From NCBI GenBank assembly GCA_018262715.1, contig JADFDS010000005.1, positions 1-64,000 on the forward strand: 64,000 nt of DNA, in the 5' to 3' direction. Every line of letters begins with the position of its first letter. Position 1 is the stretch's first letter. Positions 35,777 through 45,391 of this stretch are shown one piece after another. Position numbers and translations under genes: made by a program. The stretch is from Bacteroidota bacterium. GTDB lineage: Bacteria > Bacteroidota > Bacteroidia > Bacteroidales > VadinHA17. The notes beneath the pieces were generated by a model. The model ran no database searches. It was not told the origin of the DNA and was given only the letters and a program-made list of their open reading frames with translations.

Positions 35777-37417
35777 TCAGTAATAAAGGAATCTCTTGAT
35801 CTTCAGTGTTGCGGTCTTCTGGAACGGCTCCGGCTGGTAAACCACCAGCTGAAGCTGGCTGTACCTGTTCACCCGTGAATTGACATACCGCTGCAGTTCT
35901 TCAAGGTATTCATTGATGATCAGCTCTGCCTGGTCGGCGAAATCCTTCTTCATCTGGGCATATTTGGCCTGCAGTTCCTCGATGTTCAGGTGAACCATGG
36001 CAACAAGCTTGCCCTTTTTCTGTACAACAAGTGATTCAATGACATGGCCGAAATCATTGATGACTGATTCGATCTCTTCCGGGTAAATATTCTCTCCGCT
36101 TGAGCCAACGATCATATTTTTAAGCCTTCCCCTTATGCTCAGGTAGCCATGTTTGTCAACCACTCCGAGATCACCGGTCCTGAACCATCCGTCAGGAGTC
36201 AGCACTTCGGCGGTCATTGCCGGTTCGCGGTAGTAGCCTTTCATCACATTTTCGCCCCTTGCCCATATTTCACCTTCGCCGGTGACAGGGTCGGGATTTT
36301 TGATCCTGAGTGTGACGCCCTGCATGGCGGGTCCGGTGGAGCCATGCCTGCATGAGCCGACCTTTGTTCCGGCAAGCAGCGGCGAAGTCTCGGTAAGACC
36401 GTATCCGATGGCATACGGGAATCTGGCATCAAGCAGAAACTGTTCAACCGTCGGATTGAGTTTTGCGCCGCCAACACCAAAGAACCTCAGTCTGCCTCCG
36501 AATGCCTCATATATTTTCTTTCCTGCAATCCTGTTCAGCAGACGGCGGAACAGCGGAGTGCCATAAAGGAATGCCACAACCTTGTTCTTGTGGAACGTAG
36601 GGGCCACCTTGTTGAAATAGACCTTCTCCATGATCAGCGGCACGGTAAGCATGGTTGTGGGCCTGACCTGCTGAAGGGCAGGAAGAAGAACTGATGGCGT
36701 GGGGGCCTTGCGCAGGTACCAGATCATGGCACCGTTGAATAACGGAAGAATCAACCCGAGAGTCTGCTCATAGGTATGTGACAGAGGCAGGATTGAAAGG
36801 AAAACATCACTCTCAACCACATACTGTATTGTCATAACCTGCCTGGCGGTAAAGCAGATATTCCTGTGGGTCAGCATTACCCCTTTTGACTTGCCTGTTG
36901 TGCCCGACGTATATATAATCACGGCCAGGTCTTCCTCTGCTACATTGTATTTTCCTGACGGTTCAGACCCGGCAACAAAAAGTACCTGGTCATTTCCTGA
37001 AGTGATCCGGAAATCGTCAATTGCAATTACCGTTTCGAGCGCTTCCGGTTTGAATTCGGCAACCTTATGGGCGAGGTTGCCTGAAAGGAACAGGGCCTTT
37101 GCTTCGGAGTGGTTCAGTACGTTAGCAATCTCTCCCGGAGTGAAGTCCGGAAGAATTGGTACGGCTACCGCTCCCATGGAGGTTATGGCCAGGTAAGCCG
37201 CTCCCCAGTTGGGCATGCTTGTGCTCAGTATGGCCACCTTGTCACCGGGTGTTATCCGGAGATCTTCAAGGAGCCTCATCACTGACCGTGTTCTTTCCTT
37301 GAGCTGGTGATATGTAATAACATCCTCTCCCACAAATCCCATTGCATTGTTCTTTCCGTGCTTCCTGAAGCTCTCCCCGGCAAGAAACGGGATTGTCAAC
37401 ATCTCGTTATTATTCAT
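35777..37417 (-). CDS. Long-chain acyl-CoA synthetase (AMP-forming)
   Basis: 546 residues. It activates a carboxylic acid as acyl-AMP and then acyl-CoA. The P-loop is IIYTSGTTGKSKGVMLTH, the A5 motif YGLTETSPLLAG, and the A7-A8 region GWFRTGDLGVVDKHGYLSIRGR. The FadD-type fatty acid substrate is inferred from overall pattern. The fatty-acyl-AMP ligase insert is not obvious. Monocistronic; -7 element at 37439. Confidence 0.9.
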   Translation of the reverse strand: MNNNEMLTIPFLAGESFRKHGKNNAMGFVGEDVITYHQLKERTRSVMRLLEDLRITPGDKVAILSTSMPNWGAAYLAITSMGAVAVPILPDFTPGEIANVLNHSEAKALFLSGNLAHKVAEFKPEALETVIAIDDFRITSGNDQVLFVAGSEPSGKYNVAEEDLAVIIYTSGTTGKSKGVMLTHRNICFTARQVMTIQYVVESDVFLSILPLSHTYEQTLGLILPLFNGAMIWYLRKAPTPSVLLPALQQVRPTTMLTVPLIMEKVYFNKVAPTFHKNKVVAFLYGTPLFRRLLNRIAGKKIYEAFGGRLRFFGVGGAKLNPTVEQFLLDARFPYAIGYGLTETSPLLAGTKVGSCRHGSTGPAMQGVTLRIKNPDPVTGEGEIWARGENVMKGYYREPAMTAEVLTPDGWFRTGDLGVVDKHGYLSIRGRLKNMIVGSSGENIYPEEIESVINDFGHVIESLVVQKKGKLVAMVHLNIEELQAKYAQMKKDFADQAELIINEYLEELQRYVNSRVNRYSQLQLVVYQPEPFQKTATLKIKRFLYY

Positions 37418-37438
37418 TGGCTATGAATGTATTGGGCG

Positions 37439-37446
37439 CAAAGATA
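37439..37446 (-). promoter_or_regulatory. -7 element TATCTTTG for the acyl-CoA synthetase
   Basis: On the minus strand TATCTTTG matches TAnnTTTG, 21 nt before the ATG at 37417. No clean -33 TTTG is seen. Confidence 0.45.
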
Positions 37447-37529
37447 CTTTTTAATTAATATGTACGACATTTAAACGTGTAAATATCATAGTTAAATATC
37501 CCCGTAAACAAATATCGGTCTAAATAGTT

Positions 37530-37537
37530 TATTTTTG
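37530..37537 (+). promoter_or_regulatory. -7 element TATTTTTG for queD-polA
   Basis: TATTTTTG matches the -7 consensus 22 nt before the queD ATG. The -33 region is AT-rich without TTTG. Confidence 0.45.
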
Positions 37538-37559
37538 CGTAGACCAAACACTTGCACAC

Positions 37560-38009
37560 ATGGCCCTGATACGGGTAACCAAGGAATTTCGCTTTGAGAT
37601 GGCACATGCCCTCTGGAACTATGACGGTCCCTGCCGGAACGTTCATGGTCATTCATATATCCTCTACGTGACTCTTGCCGGGGAGCCGGTAAATGATCCT
37701 GACCATCCCAGGAACGGGATGGTGATTGATTTCGGAGATCTGAAGAAGATTGTCCGTGAGAACATTGTTGACAGGTTTGACCATGCCCTGATGGTTTCCG
37801 GGCTGGCTCCCGCCGCCACTGTTGAGGCATACCGTCAGCACTTCGGCAATGTCATAGTTTCGCCCTACCAGCCTACGTGCGAGAACCTGGTAGCCGATAT
37901 TGCAGCCACGCTGGGCGGCAGAATGCCGGAAGGAACATATCTCCACAGCATCAGGTTATTTGAAACAGCCACGGCCTGCGCGGAGTGGCATGCATCCGAA
38001 AACAGGTGA
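37560..38009 (+). CDS. queD: 6-carboxy-5,6,7,8-tetrahydropterin synthase (QueD)
   Basis: 149 residues. It converts dihydroneopterin triphosphate to carboxytetrahydropterin, the second step to queuosine. Zinc histidines are H16 (FEMAHAL) and H29/H31 (HGH), with the catalytic cysteine C25 in CRNVHGHSY, the QueD spacing. TCENLVADI and the C-terminal LFETATACAEW are also typical. The stop overlaps a GTG start of polA (GTGA). No queC, queE or queF lies nearby. Confidence 0.93.
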   Translation: MALIRVTKEFRFEMAHALWNYDGPCRNVHGHSYILYVTLAGEPVNDPDHPRNGMVIDFGDLKKIVRENIVDRFDHALMVSGLAPAATVEAYRQHFGNVIVSPYQPTCENLVADIAATLGGRMPEGTYLHSIRLFETATACAEWHASENR

Positions 38010-40849
38010 AAGAGACAGATAACGACAGGCGGCTCTTTCTGCTCGATGCATATGCATTGATCTTCAGATCATATTATGCCTTCATAAGAAATCCCCGTGT
38101 CACATCCAGGGGGATGAATACATCAGCCATCTTCGGCTTCCTGCTTACGCTTGAGGATCTGCTCTCCAAACAGAAACCCTCGCATATCGCAGTTGTCTTT
38201 GACCCGCCCGGACCAACGTTCAGGAACGAGATCTATCCCGCCTATAAGGCGAACCGTGACGCCACTCCTGAAGACATCAAGATTGCCGTCCCCTATATCA
38301 AGCGTCTCCTGGAGGCCTTCCGCATTCCGGTCATTGAGGTTCCGGGCTACGAGGCTGACGATGTGATAGGGACGCTGGCACGCAAGGCGGCAGAACAGGG
38401 TTACAGGGCATTCATGATGACCCCCGACAAGGATTTTGCACAGCTGGTCACTGACAATGTGGTCATGTACAGGCCGGGTCGCTCGGGAGGTGAGGCAGAG
38501 ATATGGGGCAGGGAAGAGATTGTCCGGGAATACGGTGTGCCACCGGAACACATCACTGACCTGCTCGGGTTGATGGGTGACACCTCCGACAATATCCCCG
38601 GGGCCCCCGGAATAGGCCCTAAAACGGCCTGTAAGCTCATTACGGAACACGGGGCGGTGGAGAGCCTCCTTGAAAACACCTCGGCGCTCCAGGGCCGTCA
38701 AAAGGACATTATCGAACAAAACAGGGAACAGATACTTCTTTCCAAGCGCCTTGCCACCATCGAACAGGATGTGCCGGTTGAGTTCCGGCATGCCGGGTTT
38801 CACCGGCAGGAGACCGACACAGAGGCACTCCGGAAGCTTTACGAGGAGCTCGAGTTCAGAACCATGGCCTCAAAGCTTCCTGCTCCCGGTACCCGGCAAA
38901 CCGCCCGGACAGATCTGCTGTCTCAGTCTGCCGGCGACACAGCTGCACAGGATGCGCCACCTGCTGCCGCTATGCCGAAGACAGGTGAGTCCCAGGGATC
39001 ACTCTTCGGTGAAATATCATCACCTGCCGGAAAAACATCAGCAAACATAGGTACTGCTCCTCACAGATATACCCTGATCGAGACGGAGAAGGAATCGGCA
39101 AGGCTGGCTTCGGAGTTGTCAAAACTGAGCGATTTCTGTTTTGACACCGAGACAAACTCGCTTGATCCGCTCAACGCACAGCTGGTTTCAATAGCCTTCT
39201 CCTGGGAGAAGGGTTCAGGCACGATGCTCTGGCTCCCGCCTGAGAAGGACGAGGCCCTGAAACTCCTTGAACCGCTCAGGTCTGTCCTGGAGAATGAAAA
39301 GATCAGGAAGACCGGGCAGAACCTCAAATTCGACATACAGGTGCTTGCGGGATACGGAATCAGCGTCAGAGGGCCCCTTTTTGACACCATGCTTGCCCAC
39401 TATCTTCTGGAACCTGATATGCGCCACAATATGGACCTGCTGTCAGAACAGTACCTTGGATATGAACCTGTTCATATCGAGGAGCTTATAGGAGAACGGG
39501 GCCCGCGGCAGAAAACCATGAGGGAGGTTGACAGGGAGAGAGTCAAGGAGTACGCAGTTGAGGATACCGATGTGACATGGCAACTGATGAAGCTCTTTGA
39601 GCCGATGCTCATAAAACAGGAGCTCGATACGCTGGCAGCCGGGATTGAAATGCCGCTGATCAGGGTACTGGCAGCCATGGAACGTACCGGGGTGCTGCTG
39701 GATGAAAGCGTACTGAAAAAATATGCCGTCACCCTTCGGGAGAATATCATCAGGCTGGAGCAGGAGATCTACACTTTTGCCGGACACGAGTTCAATATCT
39801 CATCGCCTAAACAACTGGGTGATATCCTGTTTGTCAGACTGCGCCTTGACGACAATGCCAGGCTGACAAAGACAAAGCAGTACCGTACTGATGAAGAGGT
39901 GCTCCAGCGTCTTACGGGCAGGCACCCCATCATTGAAAAGGTGCTTGAGTACCGCGGGCTGAAGAAACTGCTCTCCACCTATGTGGAGGCGCTGCCTCAG
40001 CTTGTAGATCCCGGTACCGGCAGGATTCACACCACATACAACCAGGCTGTTGCCTCTACCGGCAGGCTCAGCTCAACCAATCCCAATCTTCAGAACATCC
40101 CGGTACGGGATTCTGAAGGCCGTGAAATACGCAAGGCCTTTATTCCGGCGAATGGCAAGATCTTCCTGAGTGCAGACTACTCACAGATAGAGCTGAGGCT
40201 TATGGCTCACCTGAGTGGTGACAGCGCCATGATTTCCGATTTTCTCTCCGGGCAGGACATTCATGCTGCCACTGCCTCGAAGATCTTCGGGGTGCCGGTA
40301 GCTGATGTCACACGTGAGATGCGCGCAAGGGCCAAGACAGCCAACTTCGGGATCATCTATGGAATCTCGGCCTTTGGCCTGTCAGAGAGGCTGACAATAG
40401 GCCGCAAGGAGGCAAAGGAGCTCATTGACGGCTACTTCAGCTCATACCCCGGTGTTAAGGCATACATGGATGAGAGCATACGAAGGGCCAGGGAGCTCGG
40501 GTATGTCACAACAATGTTCGGCAGGAGGCGTTACCTGCCTGATATTCACTCGAGGAACCAGGTTGTGCGGGGGAACGCAGAACGGAACGCCATCAACGCA
40601 CCTCTTCAGGGCAGCGCAGCCGACATAATCAAGATTGCCATGATAAGAATCGCCACCAGGCTGGAGCGCGAGATGCCCGGGGCAAAGATGATCCTGCAGG
40701 TGCATGACGAACTCATCTTCGAGGTTGATGAGAGCGAGGTGAAAAAGCTCGCCGACCTTGTCATGGAAGAGATGAAGGGGGCAGCACAGCTGAGCGTACC
40801 GCTGGAGGTGGATACGGGAACGGGTTATAACTGGCTGGAGGCACACTGA
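38006..40849 (+). CDS. polA: DNA polymerase I
   Basis: 947 residues from the GTG at 38006, which overlaps the queD stop; a second in-frame GTG lies at 37985. Three domains are intact. The 5'-3' exonuclease runs from FLLDAYALIFRSYYAF through GYEADDVIGTLA to LLGLMGDTSDNIPGAPGIG. The 3'-5' proofreading domain keeps its acidic pair (FDTETNSLDP). The family A polymerase has SADYSQIELRLMAHLS, RARAKTANFGIIYGIS and VHDELIFEV. It repairs gaps and removes Okazaki primers. moaD starts 2 nt after the stop. Confidence 0.96.
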   Translation: MKETDNDRRLFLLDAYALIFRSYYAFIRNPRVTSRGMNTSAIFGFLLTLEDLLSKQKPSHIAVVFDPPGPTFRNEIYPAYKANRDATPEDIKIAVPYIKRLLEAFRIPVIEVPGYEADDVIGTLARKAAEQGYRAFMMTPDKDFAQLVTDNVVMYRPGRSGGEAEIWGREEIVREYGVPPEHITDLLGLMGDTSDNIPGAPGIGPKTACKLITEHGAVESLLENTSALQGRQKDIIEQNREQILLSKRLATIEQDVPVEFRHAGFHRQETDTEALRKLYEELEFRTMASKLPAPGTRQTARTDLLSQSAGDTAAQDAPPAAAMPKTGESQGSLFGEISSPAGKTSANIGTAPHRYTLIETEKESARLASELSKLSDFCFDTETNSLDPLNAQLVSIAFSWEKGSGTMLWLPPEKDEALKLLEPLRSVLENEKIRKTGQNLKFDIQVLAGYGISVRGPLFDTMLAHYLLEPDMRHNMDLLSEQYLGYEPVHIEELIGERGPRQKTMREVDRERVKEYAVEDTDVTWQLMKLFEPMLIKQELDTLAAGIEMPLIRVLAAMERTGVLLDESVLKKYAVTLRENIIRLEQEIYTFAGHEFNISSPKQLGDILFVRLRLDDNARLTKTKQYRTDEEVLQRLTGRHPIIEKVLEYRGLKKLLSTYVEALPQLVDPGTGRIHTTYNQAVASTGRLSSTNPNLQNIPVRDSEGREIRKAFIPANGKIFLSADYSQIELRLMAHLSGDSAMISDFLSGQDIHAATASKIFGVPVADVTREMRARAKTANFGIIYGISAFGLSERLTIGRKEAKELIDGYFSSYPGVKAYMDESIRRARELGYVTTMFGRRRYLPDIHSRNQVVRGNAERNAINAPLQGSAADIIKIAMIRIATRLEREMPGAKMILQVHDELIFEVDESEVKKLADLVMEEMKGAAQLSVPLEVDTGTGYNWLEAH

Positions 40850-40851
40850 AA

Positions 40852-41088
40852 ATGGCAGCGGAAGTCAGGATTCTGTATTTCGGAGCGGCACAGGAAGCCA
40901 CCGGGAAAAGCGATGAAACAATTGTGGCGGGGGATACGGCTTCAGTGCGCAACCAGCTGATATCCAGGTATCCTGCCCTGAAGCAGATCCCTTTCAGGAT
41001 GGCCCTGAACCGGACATTGCTTAAAGGTGAATCTGAGTTACAAAAAAGTGATATTATTGCAATAATGCCTCCCTTCCAGGGAGGTTGA
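40852..41088 (+). CDS. moaD: Molybdopterin synthase small subunit MoaD
   Basis: 78 residues with a ubiquitin-like fold pattern (VRILYFGAAQEATGK). The C-terminus is PPFQGG, the Gly-Gly tail that is thiocarboxylated to carry sulphur to precursor Z. The moaE gene follows. The rest of the molybdenum cofactor pathway (moaA, moaC, moeB) is not in the window. Confidence 0.92.
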   Translation: MAAEVRILYFGAAQEATGKSDETIVAGDTASVRNQLISRYPALKQIPFRMALNRTLLKGESELQKSDIIAIMPPFQGG

Positions 41089-41105
41089 ACATTACACTTC
41101 TGCAA

Positions 41106-41507
41106 ATGAAAAACAGGTATCTGGTCGGGGGGCCAATCACACCTATCCTTATTTCTGAACTGATGACGCTTGGCAATGATGATGCCGGCGCCGGGGCAGT
41201 CTCAATATTCATCGGAAGGGTGCGTGACGATGAGACGGACGGAAAGAGAGTAACGGCTATCGAATATTCTGCATACGAAGAAATGGCAGTAAAGGAGGCT
41301 GAGGAGGTAATCACAACGGTCAAATCAGCTTTCAGCGATGTAAGGTCGGTAATCATTGTTCACTCCCTGGGAGTGGTGAAGGCAGGCGAGGCTTCCCTCT
41401 TTATTATGGTCACGTCTGGTCATCGCGATCACGCGACACGCGCATGCCGCCACGCTCTTGAGATGATCAAGGAACGGCTCCCCGTGTGGAAAAAGGAACT
41501 CTACTGA
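41106..41507 (+). CDS. moaE: Molybdopterin synthase large subunit MoaE
   Basis: 133 residues from ATG 41106. A TTG at 41085 overlapping the moaD stop would add seven residues, but its GGGAGG lies too close to work. MoaE forms a heterotetramer with MoaD and inserts two sulphurs into cyclic pyranopterin. Motifs are SIFIGRVRDDETDGKRV, the SGHRDHATRACRHALEMIKERLP helix region and the catalytic PVWKKE near the end. It is the last gene of the queD-polA-moaD-moaE run. Confidence 0.92.
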   Translation: MKNRYLVGGPITPILISELMTLGNDDAGAGAVSIFIGRVRDDETDGKRVTAIEYSAYEEMAVKEAEEVITTVKSAFSDVRSVIIVHSLGVVKAGEASLFIMVTSGHRDHATRACRHALEMIKERLPVWKKELY

Positions 41508-41580
41508 GGAAGGGCTCCGTCAGGGGTATTCCCGGAGATGCCATTCAGCCCGCGGCTTCCGCCGGAACAGCATGATATGG

Positions 41581-43254
41581 TCATATTCCTGCCGGAGCCT
41601 TAAGCAACGATGCGTAATGCGCCCTGTTGCCGGCAATGTCAATGGCTTTCTTTATCTGGGTGTCACGGGTGACTGAATATTCCACCATACCCCAGTCATA
41701 GAAATACCTGCCTGCAAGTTCCGATTCAATCAGTTCCGTCACATCCGGACGGTACAGTGTCATCTCCCTCTCGAGGGTATGGCTGAGGCCTGATTTAAGT
41801 TTCTCCATTGCCTCCCTGTTTGAATCGTACAGACCTTCCTCCATGGCTGTTTTGGTCAGCTCCTCAAGGATACTTTCAGAGTCGGTGCGGTATGAAAACT
41901 TCTTTCCTGCAAGGAAGTTTGTGAACTGATCCAGGTCATTTTCAGTGATCTTCAGGCTGTCAAGCACCGGAGGCCGGGGATGAGACCAGTAATACTCTGT
42001 TGCAAAGTCGAATATCATGTTCTGCACAAACAGTTCGCCTGCAAACCTGTTGAGCATGTCAGAGGGCACGGTGACATCGGGGATGATACCGCCACCGTCC
42101 CTGACGGGTCTGCCGCTTTTGGTTCTGAAGGTCTTTGTGAGCGAATCGGGAATAGCTCCCACACTCCCGTCCTCATTGCGGTGGGAGAAGTCGACCGCCT
42201 GGATGCATCTCCCGCTTGGGATGTAATACCTGGCTGTAGTCATCTTGACCTGGGCCTTGTAACTGAGAGGACGGGCCACCTGTACCAGACCTTTTCCGTA
42301 AGACCGTTCACCGACTATGACACCGCGGTCAAGATCCTGAAGCGCTCCGGCAACAATCTCCGATGCAGAGGCAGAACCCCTGTTGATAAGCACAACCACC
42401 GGCATGTCCGGTGCAATGGGTGTCCTGTTTGTACGGAATACCGCATCATATTGTTTTGCCCTGCCCCTGGTGCTTACCACCTCCTGGCCCGGTTTGACGA
42501 AGAGATTGACAATCTCGACAGCTTCATTGACCAAACCCCCGGGATTGCTTCTGAGATCGAGGATTAAATCTTCCGCCCCCTGTTTATCCTTGAGGTCAAT
42601 CAGCGCCTCCCGGACTTCCGCGATGCAGTTCTGTGTGAAGTTGGTAAACCGGATATAGCCGGTATTTTCGTCAACCATTCCGTAATAGGGAACGGCAGAG
42701 ATGGCAATTCTTTCTCTCCTGAGTTTTTTGGTGATGTCCTGGCCGTTACGCCTTATGATAATTTCCGCCTCGGTGCCCGGTTCTCCCTTGAGCATGTCAG
42801 AGGCCTTGTCTGAAGAAACCCCCTTCAGCGACGTTCCGTCAATGCTGATCATCAGGTCGCCGGGTCTGATACCGCTTTTATCAGCAGGGAAACCCTGGTA
42901 TACATTGGTTACGAGGATGTAATCACCTGATTTTCTGATCAGAGAGCCAAAACCTCCATACTTGCCGGTTGTCATGAAATCAAGATCACCGGTCTCCTCC
43001 TCAGGGTAGTAGACGGTGTACGGGTCAAGGGTAGCAAGCATGCTGTTAATGCTCCTGGTCACCAGCTTTTCAGGGTCAATCTCATCCACATAAAAGGCAT
43101 TCAGTTCCCTGAAAAGGGAGATGTATATATCCAGATTTTTGGTGAGCCTGAAGTCCTTGTTTTCCTGCCCTCCAAGGAGAAATCCGAGGGTAATGACGGC
43201 AGTCACGGCGATTACCGGAACCAGCACTATCTTTTTTATGTTTTTGCTATTCAT
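41581..43254 (-). CDS. S41-family C-terminal processing protease
   Basis: 557 residues from ATG 43254; a GTG five codons earlier is possible. An N-terminal membrane anchor or signal (IKKIVLVPVIAVTAVITLGFLLGG) places it in the periplasm. A PDZ domain (GFGSLIRKSGDYILVTNVYQ to PGDLMISIDG) is followed by the protease core. The serine is in NRGSASASEIVAGAL and the lysine in ERSYGKGLVQ, the Ser/Lys dyad of CtpA/Prc. A helical C-terminal domain of about 150 residues follows. It lies just downstream of rnpA. Confidence 0.93.
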   Translation of the reverse strand: MNSKNIKKIVLVPVIAVTAVITLGFLLGGQENKDFRLTKNLDIYISLFRELNAFYVDEIDPEKLVTRSINSMLATLDPYTVYYPEEETGDLDFMTTGKYGGFGSLIRKSGDYILVTNVYQGFPADKSGIRPGDLMISIDGTSLKGVSSDKASDMLKGEPGTEAEIIIRRNGQDITKKLRRERIAISAVPYYGMVDENTGYIRFTNFTQNCIAEVREALIDLKDKQGAEDLILDLRSNPGGLVNEAVEIVNLFVKPGQEVVSTRGRAKQYDAVFRTNRTPIAPDMPVVVLINRGSASASEIVAGALQDLDRGVIVGERSYGKGLVQVARPLSYKAQVKMTTARYYIPSGRCIQAVDFSHRNEDGSVGAIPDSLTKTFRTKSGRPVRDGGGIIPDVTVPSDMLNRFAGELFVQNMIFDFATEYYWSHPRPPVLDSLKITENDLDQFTNFLAGKKFSYRTDSESILEELTKTAMEEGLYDSNREAMEKLKSGLSHTLEREMTLYRPDVTELIESELAGRYFYDWGMVEYSVTRDTQIKKAIDIAGNRAHYASLLKAPAGI

Positions 43255-43273
43255 TGCTGAAATTTTCACAAAG

Positions 43274-43666
43274 TTAATATTTAAGTCCTGACACTCTGGA
43301 AATCGCCTCTGTTATGCATTTCTCCGTAAATTCACAGGGTCTGATCGAGGTGTCGGTCCAGATAATGGCGATGTCAGCATGGCGTCCGGCCTGTTTCATC
43401 AGCATGACAAGGGGCTCCTTGTTTTTACGCCAGGCCTCCCTGATTCTCCTTCGCATGAGATTCCGGTCAACGGCTTTCTTGAAATGCCTTTTAGGCACCG
43501 TGATGAGTACTCTTACGGGGTGAAGCCCTTCAATGGCAGGAGTAAAACGGCAGATTACCCTCAGTGACGGCAGATTCAGGGATCTCCCTTCCGCAAAGAG
43601 CTCGCTGATGGCCCTGACTCCGCAGAGTCTCTCGCCTTTTCTGAATGATGCCTCCCGCTTTTTCAT
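43274..43666 (-). CDS. rnpA: Ribonuclease P protein component
   Basis: 130 residues, highly basic. It helps the RNase P RNA to cut tRNA leaders. The signature RNLMRRRIREAWR (about 73-85) and FTVPKRHFKKAV-like strand (VLITVPKRHFKKAV) are present. In most bacteria rnpA follows rpmH next to the origin; here it follows hemD, as is common in Bacteroidetes, and no yidD lies after it. A terminator-like hairpin ends only a few bases before its start codon. Confidence 0.93.
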   Translation of the reverse strand: MKKREASFRKGERLCGVRAISELFAEGRSLNLPSLRVICRFTPAIEGLHPVRVLITVPKRHFKKAVDRNLMRRRIREAWRKNKEPLVMLMKQAGRHADIAIIWTDTSIRPCEFTEKCITEAISRVSGLKY

Positions 43667-43669
43667 GGT

Positions 43670-43705
43670 AAAAAAGAAAGCATCAATCCGGGTGGATGGA
43701 TGCTT
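43670..43705 (-). terminator. Terminator-like hairpin between hemD and rnpA
   Basis: On the minus strand AAGCATC (43705-43699) pairs with GATGCTT (43684-43678) around a 14-nt loop, followed by TCTTTTT. This is an intrinsic terminator shape, but the T run reaches to within about five bases of the rnpA ATG. It could end hemD transcription or attenuate rnpA. Confidence 0.55.
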
Positions 43706-43732
43706 CCGGTTGTATTTTATGTTCCTCCGGCG

Positions 43733-44482
43733 CTATTTGTTATTCCTGTTAAACTCTTTAAGGAAGTTGTCAATGGCCATGGTCATTGACGGAGCCTTGG
43801 GATTGGGGGCCTGGAGATCAAGCCTGAAACCCTCGTTGGTTACCGCCTCGGCAGTGGTGGGGCCGAAGGCTGCAATCTTAACCTCGCCCTGCACAAATGT
43901 CGGGAAGTTTTCCTTCAGGGACTTGATCCCCGAAGGACTGAAAAACACTATCAGGTCATAATCAAGCTCCTTGGAATCAAAGTCCCTGCTTATGGTGCGG
44001 TATATTGTGCCGATGGTATGCCTGATCCTATTCCTTGCAAGAAGTTCCGGTATATCTGATTTGTGGGGATCTGAGAGGGGAACGAAGAAGTTTTCCTCCT
44101 TATGTTTGATTATTACGTCAATGAGGTCTTCAAAGTTAGCTTTGCCGTGGAATATCTTCCTTTTCCGGTAAACTATGTACTTCTGCAGGTAGAAGGCCAC
44201 GTTCTCGGTAATGCAGAAGTACTTCATGGTGTCAGGGACGGTTACCCGCAACTCCTCACATATCCTGAAATAATGGTCTATTGCAGTTTTCGAGGTGAAA
44301 ATGATTGCGGAGAAGTCTGAAAGATTGATCTTCTGCTGGCGGAAATCCTTCGCGGAAATGCCTTCAACCTGGATAAATTGTTTGAAATCAATTTTCAGGT
44401 TATACTTTTTTGCGAGCTCGAAATATGGAGATTTCGGATTGTTTGGCTCAGGCTGCGACACTAATACCTTCCTTATTTTCAA
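43733..44482 (-). CDS. hemD: Uroporphyrinogen-III synthase
   Basis: 249 residues. It closes and inverts ring D of hydroxymethylbilane in haem synthesis. The family is very divergent. The pattern here is two Rossmann-like lobes with IIFTSKTAIDHYF, CITENVAFYLQKY, FVPLSDPHKSDIPELLA and the C-terminal VFFSPSGIKSLKENF and IAAFGPTTAEAV. The start is TTG at 44482: an in-frame stop lies five codons upstream, and AAGG precedes the codon. It follows the DUF4271 gene by 42 nt, a pairing I know from other Bacteroidetes. Confidence 0.85.
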   Translation of the reverse strand: MKIRKVLVSQPEPNNPKSPYFELAKKYNLKIDFKQFIQVEGISAKDFRQQKINLSDFSAIIFTSKTAIDHYFRICEELRVTVPDTMKYFCITENVAFYLQKYIVYRKRKIFHGKANFEDLIDVIIKHKEENFFVPLSDPHKSDIPELLARNRIRHTIGTIYRTISRDFDSKELDYDLIVFFSPSGIKSLKENFPTFVQGEVKIAAFGPTTAEAVTNEGFRLDLQAPNPKAPSMTMAIDNFLKEFNRNNK

Positions 44483-44524
44483 AGCCTTAAGTTTTTAGTT
44501 CAACCTTCACATTCATGCCGCAGG

Positions 44525-45382
44525 TCAGTACACGCCGAGTAGTTTGAGAATGACCATGACGGGCAGAACTTCAAGGGCACAAAGGTACAAAATGTAATAA
44601 AAAATTGAAACATGCCTGTTATGAAAAATGTAAAGCAACCTTAAGGCTCTGGTTAATAAGAATATAGCAGTGATAATCAATCCCGCAATTATGAACGGAA
44701 GCGGGTTTTGAACGGGTGCGAAAAGGATTAATCCGTTAAGTATGAAGAGAAAAAAGGAGCAGGCGAACCATGAATTGTATACAACGTTCATGTACTCGCG
44801 GAACAGGCTTTTGAGACCGCTTATCCCGGCAAGAGCAATGCATGACAGGTGTCTCAGGAGAAGGGCGGTAAGGAAGGAGCCGGCAAAAATGGCAGTAAGT
44901 CCGACGGGTCCGTTGAAAAGATCACGGCCAGCGAGGCCTGTTACCAGCAGCGCGGTGGATGCAAAGAGGCTGACATTCAGTATGGTAAAAATATTCCTGA
45001 GTACAGGTGGCCAGGAAAACACCTCTGATGTGCCAACAGGGATGGTCTCTTCATGCCTGCGGAAACTGATTGATGACAATCCCGTGATGATGCTTCTGCG
45101 TCCGAATACCGTTAGGATGGTTATCAGCAGTAGTGAGAGCGAGAGGATAATGAAGCTCATGTCACTGTTTACCGGTCCGGGCGGTCTTGGCATGCCGTCA
45201 ACGCGTTTCAGCCCGGAGATATAATCTGCCGTAAGCGCGGTAACGCTCTTTTCCTCCACGGCAAAATCTTCCGCCGGTGAGATCAGGGGAATAATCCGTC
45301 CTATGCTGAACTCTGTCTGCCGCACCGGCAGATTGAGGGTGTCAGCGGCAACACTGATGGTATCGCCCGGACCGTTGGTCAT
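44525..45382 (-). CDS. DUF4271 membrane protein
   Basis: 285 residues. The N-terminal part (about 1-75) is soluble or periplasmic, and the rest contains five or six hydrophobic helices, ending LCALEVLPVMVILKLLGVY. This matches DUF4271, a Bacteroidetes-only family usually next to hemD. The function is unknown; a link to haem or the envelope is only suggested by position. It lies 9 nt after deoC and 42 nt before hemD. Confidence 0.82.
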   Translation of the reverse strand: MTNGPGDTISVAADTLNLPVRQTEFSIGRIIPLISPAEDFAVEEKSVTALTADYISGLKRVDGMPRPPGPVNSDMSFIILSLSLLLITILTVFGRRSIITGLSSISFRRHEETIPVGTSEVFSWPPVLRNIFTILNVSLFASTALLVTGLAGRDLFNGPVGLTAIFAGSFLTALLLRHLSCIALAGISGLKSLFREYMNVVYNSWFACSFFLFILNGLILFAPVQNPLPFIIAGLIITAIFLLTRALRLLYIFHNRHVSIFYYILYLCALEVLPVMVILKLLGVY

Positions 45383-45391
45383 GAGTGTATG

